64,000 nucleotides of DNA from Paramacrobiotus metropolitanus (Eukaryota; Tardigrada; Eutardigrada; Parachela; Macrobiotidae): NCBI RefSeq assembly GCF_019649055.1, contig NW_026570277.1, positions 620,001 to 684,000 on the forward strand, in the 5' to 3' direction. Position numbers and translations under genes: made by a program. Shown piece after piece: positions 11,940 to 23,794 of the stretch; positions within the stretch are counted from its first letter, which is position 1; every line of letters begins with the position of its first letter. The notes beneath the pieces were generated by a model that was given only the letters and a program-made list of their open reading frames with translations, did not search any database and had not been told where the DNA came from.

Positions 11940-12570
11940 TTATAAATGTGCGGTTGAACGATATCGGCTAATGACACTCAATGCGGCTAGCCGCTGCTCG
12001 TACACATCAATAGAGATTTCTAATAAATGGCCGTAAAGAAAAAAAAGCATCTGCGGAAGCGTGGAAATAATTCTGGGAAGAAATCCACCTATTAACCACA
12101 GCAGGCAGAATTTCCAGCGAACGGTAACCACGCCGAGCTGGACCAAGGTCTTGCTCTTCTCCAGAAAGCGGTGCAAAGAGAACGAGTATAGTGTGTAGTT
12201 GTGTGCCCACTTTTTCAGATACCAAACAAAATAGAAAATCACGGCACCCAGCATACCACACTTCTGTAGGCGAATGCTTCTAGAAGTGGTCGATGTTGCG
12301 GATCGACAATGTTGACCTAATTTTGTTGAGCAGAACGTCCACCACTGGTCGGAAGAGCATTAAGGTTTTCTGCTGCAAACAGAACGCTAACAGCACCAAT
12401 GCGGCTCGGGCCGGTCGCATTAAATCCTGGAGGTAGCTGAGTAGCGTCGACAGCTGTACTTCGCTGTGACCGACATTTTTGGCTGTCTCGAGGATAAACC
12501 GTAAGAAAAAAACCATGGTAAGGGCATTAGTCAGCATCCAAATGCACCACGCAACGCGATCATTCGTCAT
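11940..12570 (-). pseudogene. Fragment of a multi-pass membrane protein, perhaps a chemoreceptor
   Basis: Two minus-strand frames (12570-12280 and 12254-11940) lie one base out of register and together hold four or five hydrophobic helices (ALTMVFFLRFIL, ALVLLAFCL, LGAVIFYFVWYL, FCLLWLIGGF, PQMLFFLYGHLL). The charge pattern and the motif HLLEISIDVYEQRL recall invertebrate gustatory-type 7TM receptors, but no diagnostic C-terminal motif is present. The frame change near 12280 and the missing C-terminal half suggest a broken gene; a very short intron or an assembly error could also explain the shift. The Tc1-like element lies immediately downstream, in the direction where the rest of the gene would be. 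Confidence 0.45.
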
Positions 12571-13550
12571 GGGACGCCACGCGACCTTTCATTGCGGGAC
12601 AGCTAGTCGGCTGGAAATCAAGCCGCGAGACATTTCTTTGAGAGGCCGTTTCGATATCGAGACAATTCGTCACGACGCCGTTTCGACCAAGGACAGTTCG
12701 TCTATCAGACGATTACCTAGTGCGTTTGTAACGTTTCTCAGTGAGGGTTTTCAAACTGATAACCAGGCCAATAAAAATCCCCATTACATTGTATCTTAAC
12801 ACTGTAACATAATAATAATTACATATGTGAATACGCGACATACTTTCTCGACATCCTGTTCGAATGCATATTACTGTATATTAACAAAACTTCAAATTTG
12901 TGGTTGTAAGGTATAAATGTACACGTTACGAAGGGCTTTTATTAATTTTAAGAAAACTTATTTGTATACGATATATAAGGTGCATTTACAAAATGTATTA
13001 AGTACAAGATCTATACTACGCGCGGCGCCCCATAGTTTTCAGATCTCGCTAACCACAAAACTTCTGAAAAAATTGACAACGCCATTAGATCGGGTATAAT
13101 CCAGAAGTGGCTCACGTGATATTTTTTTTGAAAAACATTCGATCAGAATCCAAAAACATTCGATCAGAATCCAAACGATCCAACCCTGTTTCAAGGTGAC
13201 CTTGACCTTGAAACATAGAAAAATTTTGCCTGGATACAATATTTAACAAGAATTATTAAATACGCTAATTAAACGGAATAAATTGCCTTATTTTCGAACA
13301 ACACCAGTTTGTCACCAACCGCAAAATCTAATAAGTAATCTCAACTCTCAAGCTAGTCTCTCGGCTATTGGTGTCGGCGAATTTCATTATGTAGAATATT
13401 GGGAGGTTCTAACTGCATACCGTATCTGTACGTATTACGAAATATATACGCACGGACCGTTACAAATACTGTAAGTTTATCGAGCTCTTCGATTTTCGTA
13501 GAAGTTAGAACTGCTCTTCTAAACACTTACAGTACTATAAGCCTATAGCC
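12571..13550. other. Intergenic, with a nuclear-receptor half-site cluster
   Basis: A 21-bp direct duplication (AAAAACATTCGATCAGAATC) lies at about 13132-13173. Just after, 13191-13214 reads TCAAGGTGACCTTGACCTTG, with overlapping half-sites of the TGACCTTGA type used by FTZ-F1/ERR-like receptors. No gene is supported. Confidence 0.4.
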
Positions 13551-14115
13551 AGTGTAAGTGACAGAGAGACCAACCTACCATCACTGTCCGGTAAGCAAAA
13601 TCTTTACGTGAATGTGTGACCAAGCTACCATCCCTGCCACTGCCTGGTGAGCAAAATCTCTGTGCGAATGGGTAAATAAGCTAACACTGCCACATAAGCA
13701 AATTAATACGTTTTGTGAGTGAATGATCGAGCTACCACCACTGCCCTGTGAGCAAATCTCTATGTGAGTGAGTGGACAAGCTACCTCGACCTAGTGAGCA
13801 AAATCGAACCGTGAGTGAGTGACCAAGCTACCCCAGTGAGCAAAATCGCTGGGTGAGTGAGTGACCAAACTACCACCACAGTCCAGTGAGCAAAATCGCT
13901 ACGTTAGTTAGTGACCGAACTACTACTATTGTCCGGTGTACAGAGCCGTGTAGGTGAGTGAGTAACAGAACTAGCACCACTGTCCAGTTAACAGAGCTAG
14001 TTGAGTCAGTGACTGAACTACTACTATCCGGTGCACGGAGTACCAGTGCCACTGAATAGAGCTTGCTAGATGAGTGAATGAGTGAGTGACAAAATTATCG
14101 CTACCGTCCAGTTCA
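13551..14115. repeat. Diverged ~60-bp minisatellite
   Basis: About nine imperfect units share GTGAGTGAGTGACCAAGCTA, then CCACCACTGTCC, then AGTGAGCAAAATC. Unit length drifts from about 50 to 65 bp. No coding role is apparent. Confidence 0.8.
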
Positions 14116-14475
14116 TGCGTACTGCTCTTTGAAATCTGGTACCTGATAGACAATAAAATTTCGTGTTTCCTTTCTTTTCGAAATATAATAAGCAAAGCAT
14201 TTGTAGAAACAAATGGAATGCGTCGGAGTGAAAATGATAAACTGATTTTTAATAAAAATTCCGTTTTTACGCTTTCACAGTATACCCATTATGCTTTGGC
14301 GAATGTAAGATGCTAAGTGCTAACTACTTGATAAACTAATCGAAATCATGCGAATGAAGTTATGCACCGACCGTATACCACAAGAAACGCGGAGGCGAAG
14401 CCGAAGCTGTTTCTTGTATAGATATGACGCGTCATACAGACGTACTGCACATGGGACATCGATGTCATATTGAAG

Positions 14476-15222
14476 CCGCATGGCCCATGCTCAAACTCGG
14501 ACTTCGACTCGGACTTGGACTACTAAAACTTGGACTTGGACTTCACTTGGACTCTAAAACTCGGACTTCACTTGGGCTCTAAAACTCGGACTTCACTTGG
14601 ACTCTAAAACTCAGACCTTACTTAGACTCTAGAACTTGGACTTTATGACTTGGACTTGGAATTAGGCGTTTCTTATGTTTCTCATGTCTTCTTACGTTTC
14701 TTCATGTTTTCTTAGGTTTCTTAGGTTTCTCAGGTTTCTTAGGTTTTTTAGGTGTTCTTAGATTATTCTTAGGTTTCTCAGGTTTCTTAGGTTTCTAAGG
14801 TTCTTAGGTGTTCTTAAGTTTCTTTGGTTTGTCTTAGGTTTTTCAGGTTTCTTAAGTTTCTCAGGTTTTTTAGGCTTAGGTTTCTTAGGTTTCTCAGAAT
14901 GCCAAAGAATACCTAGATAATTTAAGAAATGTTAGTAATCTCAGAAACCTAAGAACACCCAACAAACCTAAGAAACCTAAGAAACTTAAGAAAACCTAAG
15001 AAACCTAAGAAACCTGAGAAAACATGAAGAAACGTAAGTAGACACGAGAAACGCCTAAATCCAAGTTTAAGTCATAAAGTCCGAGTTTTAGAGTCCAAGT
15101 GAAGTCCAAGTTTTAGAGTCCAAGCGAAGTCCGAGTTTTAGAGTCCAAGTGAAGTCCAAGTCCAAGTTTTAGTAGTCCAAGTCCGAGTCCAAGTCCGAGC
15201 TTGAGCGCGGGCCAAGCCGCGG
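14476..15222. repeat. Long fold-back (inverted) repeat with simple-sequence arms
   Basis: Two arms of about 290 bp or more are reverse complements. The outer part is built from ACTTGGACTCTAAAACTCGG-type units and the inner part from TTTCTTAGG-type units. They meet around a short centre near 14900-14935. Similarity between the arms is high by eye (roughly nine bases in ten). Such a structure could extrude as a cruciform or be transcribed into a long hairpin RNA. Confidence 0.85.
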
Positions 15223-15951
15223 CCCCGCATGAGTAATTCCGCTTCGCAGACCATTACCACATAGGTATGATTGTATAAGCAAAAACAATGAGAATTGTGC
15301 TTCTTAAATTTTAAAATACAGTAATTTGTAGGGAAAGCAGTAATTAAATGCCTTCAATTGGCTGCACAATTCTAACCGCATCTAATCGAATAACGGTGAA
15401 ACGTATAACAGAATGTAAAGAATGATAATTAAATAATATTGATCGAAAAATTTGGTACACGGAATTTTAATTGGTACCGAATTTTACTTACACCATCTTA
15501 TTAAAAAATTACATCAGAAACAAGTCAACTTAAGTGTTGCACCCGACTGTTCTGCTGACATGTGGAATCGTGATCGATTTGTGAGTGTTCGCTGTATGCT
15601 TACAACGATAATAATAATTCTCTTTCGGTGCGACAGGATAGCGTTGTTTGCCGAAGACTCAAGGACCGGCTGTGCCTATGTGGAATTGAGCATGCTTATT
15701 CTAAACATTCTTGTTAGTCCAAGAACAATTTACCTTCGTTCGCTTCGAAAATGCTGACAGCACTCTTGCTGTTTCAGGGTATTCCTACAAAATCTTATCA
15801 TAACAACTTAAAAAGTTGCATAGTTGCATTACAATCAGTGGCGGTAACGAAGTTTTAGTAATATTAAATTATTAGTAATCTTTACGTGCCTCTTTTTCCA
15901 GATATCAGCAAAGCTGCCACGTAAGAAATCACCGTCTACGATTAATTTTCA
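15223..15951. other. Intergenic, upstream region of the astacin-like gene
   Basis: AT-rich. A 101-codon frame at 15452-15757 has no Met start or domain and is not accepted. Confidence 0.45.
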
Positions 15952-15959
15952 TATAAATA
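15952..15959 (+). promoter_or_regulatory. TATA box of the astacin-like gene
   Basis: TATAAATA lies 74 bp before the ATG at 16026, a suitable distance for a short leader. Confidence 0.45.
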
Positions 15960-16025
15960 CATGCGCACCGCGCGCGGATTCGTAGCTCATTACTACTGAT
16001 TGACCTTTATGCGACTAGACTTAAC

Positions 16026-19000
16026 ATGCATTTCGTGACATATATTTTCGCTACTTTCTTCTGTGGCATTATTGTATGTCATGTTGCGGTACGTAGCCTA
16101 TCATAAAGTTACAGTTTTACATCAAGAAATCGTCGTTATGTGCCAGTTATGTGCAGCAAATGGTCGTGGTATAGTTTTTGGAATGTTGCGTTGTTTTGAG
16201 GATTAGCAGTTTCTGAAATGTTGCGTTAGTGTGAATTTGGCATGCAGCTGATTATCTAATTACTTGATTTAGGTGGATAACATTCCCTGCCGTAATTATG
16301 AGGAGAAATGCGCAACTTTCTATTCAGTAAATGCCTGCTGCCCTGGGTTACTTTGTAGCTTAACGGACGCTGAATGGGGTGTTTGCAAGTATCCAAGTGA
16401 GGTGTCCACAACAACTCCAGCGCCTTTACAAGTGACCACAAAAAATTCCATCAAAGAAACGCTACCGGCAGCCCAACGATCAACCTCAGCGAAGCCTGTG
16501 GCAACGCATTCTATGAAGGCGAAGAAAGCCACTGCTTCCCCATCCACCACTGCTTCGCCACACCCGCGGTCGCACAACCTGATGAAGGAAAGAATGTGTC
16601 GATTTCCCTGGATACCATCAACGAGGTTTGCCGCTTATCTAATCACGCCAAAACTTGTACGTCGTGGGCAATGAGGCAGGGGAGATCGGATACTATTGCA
16701 GGTAAGCATGTTCAACGTTCAACGCTGTAATACAACCGTGTGCTTAGTTTAGTGTATGTGTACTGTATTGTCCTGCGCTCATGTAACTGCTAACTCAATA
16801 AATGAGGTTACCTCAAAATAAATACCTTTACTATACTGCTGAGCTGATCCGGCAGTAAGAAAAGCCTTTGGTGCATATAAGGGGCGGACAGCTGCGTAGG
16901 CAAGCACTCCCTGTACTTGCTGCCGTCCGTCCGGCTGGTATTTTACGTTGTGACTAAACATGGCGCTTATGTACCGCGCCTAACGTAACCTGGGTAACCA
17001 TACATGTTGCCAAAGAGTCATATTCAAGTCGGGTGACAACTATAAGTACAGGGGTTCCATGCTTACCCATTGACAGCTTCTTATATTATTACTAACCTTA
17101 CATTATTATTTACATGCAAATAATAATTATTACAGTATATTTTGATGTGGGATTATTTTAATTAAAAATCGACTTAGAGTAGAACATGAACTATGAATAA
17201 TTCGTCATTTGTTGACATTCTGTACTAAATATTTTCCTCGTTTAAGTGGAATTTTATTAAGGGATTTTGCCCGGTACATAGTATCAAATTTGTGTACATC
17301 AACGGGAACTTTCGCTGTCGCGCACTCCCAAACACTATTTCTTTGAGCATTTTTCGTCGTTTTCCAACTCTTTCCCATTTATGTATAATTAGGCCTTGTC
17401 CCGATTTCGAAGCGAATCTCGCTATGGTACGGTTGCCCAACCGCATGAGGTCGCTATATGCAGTGGCCACGCCTACAGATACGGTACGCGAAGCCACCTC
17501 GCGAGGTGGAGTTGTTGCTGTATCGCAACGAAATTCGCTTCGAATTCGGGACGAGGCCTTAGAATTTTCGAATCTGTCGTAATCATTCGAGAAAATAGTC
17601 GGTCTAGAAAGGTTTGTTAATTACTACCAGTGTCTTGTACCTGCACTTCGTAAAACAGCCTTGGTTTCGCGTAATTCTTTGCAAGGCAAAGTACCTACCA
17701 ATATTGATTACAATAACAGGGACTCGTTTTTTTCCACAAATTTTAACTTTTATTCGGCAATGGCCAATTCAGATAACAATGAGCTTGCGCAGGTAAAACT
17801 ACTTAAAATGATAGGGACTCTTGAGCTCTCCATTTGAAATACCTATGTTTTTAGTGCATCTGATATACGTTGCTTAATTTTGCTTTTCGTTATCGTTTTT
17901 GTGTGGTGCCCTGAGGTCGTATATCGCGTTAATTAAATCTTTTAAATTGTACAAGGCTAGACACAGAGGTAAATCGAAAGGGCATGAATTAGCGGTTGAA
18001 AGTAAGAAGATTAACGCTTTCAAACGCATCATGTTACAACTAAAGTTTTGCTATTAACGGCAATAAATCTGCTGCTGTTAGCAGCAGTAATACTTTGAAC
18101 TTTATTCAGCACGTCTACGATTGACAGTTGACTGGACCAGCGTAGACCTTGTTTAAATGAAAATTACATTCAGTAATAAGCACGCTGAGGTATAGTTCCA
18201 AAAGTGTTGGCAATAAAATGCTGGAGTCGTTGTTTTCCCGTACAAGTTATAAACTGCACAAGCCTGTACTTAGGAACCATAGAAATACTACACATACAAA
18301 TAGCGTAAGAGTGAGATAAAAGCCTTTCGCAAAGAATATATTAAATAACAGCATTGTTCATTAGTAATATTCATTAACTTGACAGATGACCTATGGAGAA
18401 TAATGTCGACCTTTCTGCGGGGTTTGAACAGTTGGAGAGTGTTGATGGCGCAGCAACGCTTCTTTTCTTTGCAACAAGGTCCGCAACATTTCCAATGGAC
18501 CAGGGCGCCAGATCAAAATGGGGGCCTTTATATACCAATTCGAATAAGTAAGTAGCTGGCAGTTGAGCCTTGACGAATAACGTTTTTACCGGAAAGTTGT
18601 AAAATTTGTTATGAAATGCATAGTTTCTGTTGCGAATGTGTAATTATATGACAATTAACGAGTTAATTGATGTTAATGTTAGCTGGAGGACATGCGCTCC
18701 CGCTCTCTCTCCTTTCGCCGTGTGTTGCGAGTTACGTGAGTCTGTTGGTGGCGCTGCGCGTCGCCGTGGCGCTTAGATCAAAGCGGCCGCCGTCATGCAC
18801 GGGCATGCTGTTTGCACTTGGCACTGTTCGTGTGCTCGCATTGCATGGTTCTGCAGTTCTCATTGCTGTCTGTCTGTGCTCCTTCGATATCGTGTGCGCG
18901 CGAGTGATCTCTGTTCTTTTATGCTCTGGAATCGAGATTTTTCATCTTCCTAGATCTGCATCTTGGATTTCGGAATGTTTAGCCGTTCCGCGCGCCGTGT

Positions 19001-22000
19001 TCCGCGCACCTGCGATGGCTGATATCTAGCTGCCATCTGTGCGATGGTTCAGCTCCTCGTTTATCGCTCTCTAAGTCTGTCAGGCTGTCACCATCGGTAA
19101 CTGGCTATATCCTCGCCAGAATTTCAGATCAGCTCTTTATGCGTCATCAAAATCCACACCGCATCCGAAGAGCCAAGCCGAAGCGAACAGCTGCACTCAG
19201 CTTGAACGCGTTACGTCGCTCACACGTTAAGCGGCCCTCCAGAGGACCATCAGTGCGAAGGATAAAGCGCACAAGATCAACCACTGCTCAGCAGACAAGT
19301 TACAGCCGTCATCAATTATCTGCTGTGGCTAGCCCAACGGGAAGACAGGCCACGAAGGAAAGCTGCGCCACTTTTGACGCGAGCCCTTCATTGACGGCAG
19401 GATGGCCCCCAGCTACGGTGGCGACTCGCACCACGACGTCAGCCAAGCCACCGACGACGGCAACACAGACCTTCAACTACGGCTGCATCTCCACCGGACA
19501 GCAAAGAAGGACCAATGACGGCTGCATTTTCCTCGGACGGCAGAAAGACCCCCTTCCAGCGGCGGCGCCCTCCTTCGAAGGCAAGTAGGCTTAATGGCCC
19601 ATCAATGTGGCTGCATCTTCCTCGGACGGCAGACAAACTCCCCTTCCAGCGGCGGCGCCCTCCTCCGACGGCAAGTGGGCCCACCAGTGACGGCTGCATC
19701 TTCCTCGGACGGCTGACAGGCCCCCCTTCCAGCGGCGGCGCCCTCCTCCGACGGCAAGTAGGCCCACCAGTGACCGCTGCATTTTCCTCGGACGGCAGAC
19801 AGGCCCCCCTTCCAGAGGCAGCGCCCTCCTCCGACGGCAAGTAGGCCCACAAGTGACGGCTGCATCTTCCTCGGACGGCAGACAGGCCCCCTTCCAGCGG
19901 CGGCGCCCTCCTTCGAAGGCAAGTAGGCTTAATGGCCCATCAAGTGACGGCTGCATCTTCCTCGGACGGCAGACAGGCACCCCCTTCCAGCGGCGGCGCC
20001 CTCCTTCGACGGCAAGTGGGCCTCAATGGCCCATCAGTGATTCGGCTGCATCTTCCTCGGACGACAGACAAACTCCCCCTCCCAGCGGCGGCGCCCTCCT
20101 CCGACGGCAAGTGGGCCCACCAGTGACGGCTGCATCTTCCTCGGACGACAGACAGGCCCCCTCCCAGCGGCGGCGCCCTCCTCCGACGGCAAATAGGTTC
20201 AGTGGCCCATCAATGTCGGCTGCATCTTCCTCGGACGGCAGACAGGCCCCCTTCCAACGGCGGCGCCCTCCTTCGACGGCAAGTATGACTCTAGCTACGG
20301 CTGCACGTAAGGCTGCGTCTACTTACGACGGCAAGCAGACACCTAGCGACAGCTAGACGCACGGCATACCAGGCCACCAACTCTGGCTTTGCCTACCTCC
20401 GACGGCAAACAGACCCCCAGCTGCGGTTGCACCTTCCTCGGACGGTATACAAGTCTATTACCTCCGGCGCGCTTACTTCCGACGGCAAGCAATCCCCTAG
20501 CGGCGGTTGCACCTTCCTCGGACGGCATACAAGGCCACCAACGTCGGCTGCGCTTTCCTTCGACGGCAAGCAGACCCTTAGCGGCGGTTGCACTTTCCTC
20601 GGACGGCATACAAGGCCATCACCTCCGGTGCGCCTACCTCCGACAACAAGCAGACCCACCAGCGAGGCTGCAACTTCCTCGGACGGGAGTCAGGTCCGTT
20701 AACAACGACGGCGCCCTCCTACGACTCCAAGCAAACCCCCAGCGGCGGTTACAAGCGGCCCCAGCGGACGGCAGACCCCAGCGGCGGTAGCACCTTGCAC
20801 GGAAAAACCTGACCGGATCCTGACATACCGCGGATCCTGTCATACCACGTCGGGATCATCACGCTACACCGCTCCGTATCGGCAACGTAACGACGCCGTA
20901 AAGATAGCCGAATTTTGCCTACTCCCAATGGAACTCCGAATCTTCTCCAAATACATCCGCAGAATTGTGCAAACTGCTGCATCCATCCCTATATTAGGTT
21001 GTTTGGGGTTTTGTTTGGGGCCTTCGGTTGCGCAGGGCACTGGTCGCTCTCTTCCGCCGACCCCCGGTCGGCCGGCTTCTCGCTGACCCACGGTCACCGC
21101 ACACAGTCTCGATCACAGAGAGCACCAGCCTCCCAGCAGCCGGGGCTCCAGTGCCCCCAGTGGAGTCCGGAAGCGGTAACATTAATATCCGTTTGCTCGA
21201 AACTATCGGTACTATGACAAAATGAGAATTCTCATTTAATTTAGGTGACGGCAACAGATATCCTGCACCTAACCGATTTGAAAAGAGCATTCGGCGAGCA
21301 ATTAACCAGATCAATCAAGCTATTTATGGATGTTTCTGGTTCAAACTAGTCGGCATAAACGCACAAGAATACGTTCGTATTCTCGATATTAATGTTTTTC
21401 ATGCAGGGCACATTTCGTGCTATAATGGGTAAGTGCCGTTCATGTTTAGATACCACTAAGCAGAGTTTTTAGAGTATTAATTATGTTAAGTATTTGAAAT
21501 ATTGATTGAAAACTACTATCTTGAAGAAAAAAATCTGCTCTATTTAGAATAATTTTTCACAATGGGGCAAGTATGGCCGTTGTGCTTTAATAACTAATAA
21601 ATTATAGATATTTTGGTATTGCAAATCGTTCTGTGCCTTGTATCTAGTACTTAATGTATCTGGTTGATTATACCTGATGCGGTGTGACCTGACTTCGCAG
21701 TCAAACATTAAGGTTTAATTAAACAAAAACTTTTTATAACAATTCTTCAGGAATTTAGAAAACTGTTTTATCAAGAAGTCACCCCATCGGTTCTTGAAGG
21801 ATTGAGTCACCTGCACTGTCTGAGGCCTTGAGCGTTTCGTCACGGCATGATTTTCGTTGGGTTCTTCGAACTTGGGTTAAGCAAAAACGGGAGGATATTT
21901 AGGAAAGCAAAAGTGGGAAGGTCTCCAGCATCCCAATGCACATGGAAGATAGGCGTATCGTCAGTGACGTCACACAACGTTTTGCAGCACAAGTTTACGA

Positions 22001-23794
22001 TTTAAAAAAATCACTTATTGATTTTCTAATTAATTACTAGATGGAATGTTCTAATTTTTTTTCGTCTAGATTTTAAAGGTACTTATATTGTTTTTAATAT
22101 TTGTTTATACAGCTTTTTCGCTTAATTTTGAACAGTTGCATGCCCATTTAGAAAATGTTAAAAGTAGAGGATTTGTTTTTACATAATGTTACTGAAATGC
22201 TATGAACATCCTATTAAGCATAATCAGATTTTGTTTTCTCTCTCCAGCGTTTATAGGAATATGGTGTTCTGATACCTCAGCCTCTAAATACAGCCATGAC
22301 ATATGCCCATAACGGGCATATGCATGACATTGGCGGGTGTGTGATACTCTTCACAATGGGATACTTAAACAAAATAACAGTGTATAACAAAGCTTTTCCG
22401 CGCACTCCGTAGCTCCTATCTCTAGCACAGAGGCCCCATTTTTTGACTAGTATTGCTTATTCGTAGTGGTTTGTTCTGCTTAGCAAGTTTTGCTGTTGTT
22501 TTCCAGAGGAGCGTTCAGCGAGAACTTTGGCTACGACCCGCAGCAGGACAACATTATCCGCATAAATGCTGATGCCTTCACAGAATTTGAAGACCGAGTT
22601 ATCGATCTCATGTTTATGCATGAGATATTACACTCCGTTTTTAACATCAGGCACGAACACACTCGCTTAGATCGCGACCAGTACATCGTGCCCAAAATTG
22701 AACACCTGATGTGCAACAGTAAGTTTGTCACAGTGTTCAGCTGCTTACACGCAATAATAATCTGCTAATTGTGTGAGTCGTAGTCATGTTCATTCGTTTT
22801 CTTCGGTTTTATTAAACTAAAACGCAACTTGGCTAATCTTGCTGTTTACGAATAGAACCTCCCTTGAGTAACGGCTACTTCGACCTTGATCATGAAGCTA
22901 GCATGGAGTTTCCTTATGATCTGCGCTCAATCATGCACACGAACTGGGATGACGTTTCAGTTGGTCGTATGGTCAACACTGTAGAAGTACAACCCGGTAT
23001 TCCTCCGGAGTGGGGCATCGGACCACAAAAACAGGGATTATCGTTTTTCGATATATTAAAAATGCGGAAATTTTATTCATGCCCTGTTTATCTGAACACC
23101 ACCCATTTCGAACGTAAGCCAACCGATGAAAATCTTTCTTTTACTAGCATCCAAAACATCCCACCAAAGCAAAGAACACAGAATGTTACTGTACAGTGTA
23201 CACTAACATTAGTTTTCGTTAGAGGAAAGACAGCCGATCTATTTGTGGAACTGGATGGTCCACTGCGTCCAGTACAGTCGACCTCTGCCTCTGACTTACA
23301 CTCGAACGGGGGATATTAGAGTGGATAATTCCAAACTCATCGACCAATGTCTTGAAATTGTCGACAGAAACCAAGGTCTCCTAGCCAACATAGATCTTGA
23401 TTCCCGAACGTGTTATGTTATTTTTCGCCTGGACAAATGCGAGTACCGAGCCCACAGAGCTCAAAATGTGGCCGTTATCCGGAAAACCCACACAGTAATG
23501 CGTACCATTCATGACAAGATCATCGGGACGCCATCTGATATTGTTCCTGTGAGTACTGTGAGAGATCCGACATATGGTACTGAATGTCAAAGATTGTGCC
23601 AAATAATGCCAACGGTCTGTGTTGCGGCGACTGTGCTTAATCCCTCTACAGATTGGCAATCGTGCATTTTGTACCAGTGGATCGACAACTCCCTGATTGA
23701 ATGGAGGGACGAACCAACTGCAATAACTTATGTTGCATTTGATTGGGCAATCTGGATGAGAGACGGGATTTACGATAGTTTTATCAGATCCTAA
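16026..23794 (+). CDS. Astacin-family (M12A) metallopeptidase with cysteine-rich N-terminal domain and unusual zinc site
   Basis: Proposed exons are 16026-16088, 16273-16701, 18386-18547, 21245-21428, 22507-22718 and 22856 onward; intron phases agree from the end of exon 2 to exon 6. Exon 1 is a signal peptide (MHFVTYIFATFFCGIIVCHV). Exon 2 begins with a six-cysteine block (C-x6-C-x8-CC-x4-C-x9-C, knottin-like spacing) and then a Thr/Ser/Pro/Lys linker. Exons 3-6 carry the peptidase: IPIRI, SIRRAINQINQ, then the zinc motif HEILHSVFNIRHEHTR followed by LDRDQY, and a Met-turn region PYDLRSIMHT. The canonical motif is HExxHxxGxxH; here the Gly is lost, the third His is one residue later, and the usual Met-turn Tyr is Thr, so activity is uncertain. 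The reading frame changes once inside exon 2 and once near the 3' end (about 23.3 kb); unmodelled short introns, assembly error or decay are possible. The C-terminal region has paired cysteines and no known domain. Confidence 0.7.
16702..18385. other. Intron 2 of the astacin-like gene, holding MITE remains
   Basis: The donor GTAAGC is at 16702 and the acceptor AG at 18384-18385. A partial MITE copy with the arm AACTTTCGCTGTCGCGCAC lies at about 17266-17340 and the Harbinger-like MITE follows it. The rest shows no gene. Confidence 0.6.
17392..17558. mobile_element. PIF/Harbinger-like MITE
   Basis: The left end is GGCCTTGTCCCGATTTCGAA followed by GCGAAT, and the right end is its inverted copy (ATTCGCTTCGAATTCGGGAC, then GAGGCC). 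The 167-bp unit is flanked by TTA on both sides. A 3-bp TWA target and G/C-rich termini are typical of PIF/Harbinger; no coding capacity. Confidence 0.7.
19510..20300. repeat. GC-rich minisatellite, ~80-95 bp units
   Basis: Nine units each contain GGCTGCATCTTCCTCGGACG, followed by CAGCGGCGGCGCCCTCC and TCCGACGGCAAGT. The array is open in several frames only because of its composition; I do not call a protein. Confidence 0.85.
20424..20790. repeat. Second, related minisatellite block, ~81-bp units
   Basis: About four units spaced 81-82 bp share GGTTGCACCTTCCTCGGACG and TTCGACGGCAAGCAGACC. They are diverged relatives of the neighbouring array. Confidence 0.75.
21429..22506. other. Intron 4 of the astacin-like gene
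   Basis: The donor GTAAGT is at 21429 and the acceptor AG at 22505-22506. No internal gene or repeat was recognised. Confidence 0.6.

Larger units (their letters stand above)
18677..21181. mobile_element. LTR-like fossil element rich in GC, inside an astacin intron
   Basis: The 2.5-kb unit begins TGTTAGC and ends GGTAACA (TG...CA ends with a 5-bp inverted repeat) and is flanked by TTAA on both sides (18673-18676 and 21182-21185). It is far richer in GC than its surroundings, and about half of it is minisatellite. The last 200 bp look like the 3' end of a Ty3-type LTR. No pol or gag gene is recognisable and the two ends are not copies of each other, so it is at best a rearranged or solo-LTR remnant. 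The boundary call is tentative. Confidence 0.3.

Noticed and set aside
15452-15757. 101-codon plus-strand frame
   Set aside because: It starts at a non-ATG codon and shows no domain or conserved neighbour.
18667-19029. 120-codon plus-strand frame with hydrophobic runs
   Set aside because: It lies in the GC-rich LTR-like unit, where long open frames arise by composition; no recognisable domain.
19139-20812. Several long overlapping frames on both strands in the minisatellite
   Set aside because: All follow from the repeat unit and are open in many frames at once; not evidence of a protein.
18677-21181. piggyBac element, suggested by the TTAA flanks
   Set aside because: The termini are TGTTA/TAACA and not the CCC-type ends of piggyBac, and no transposase is present.
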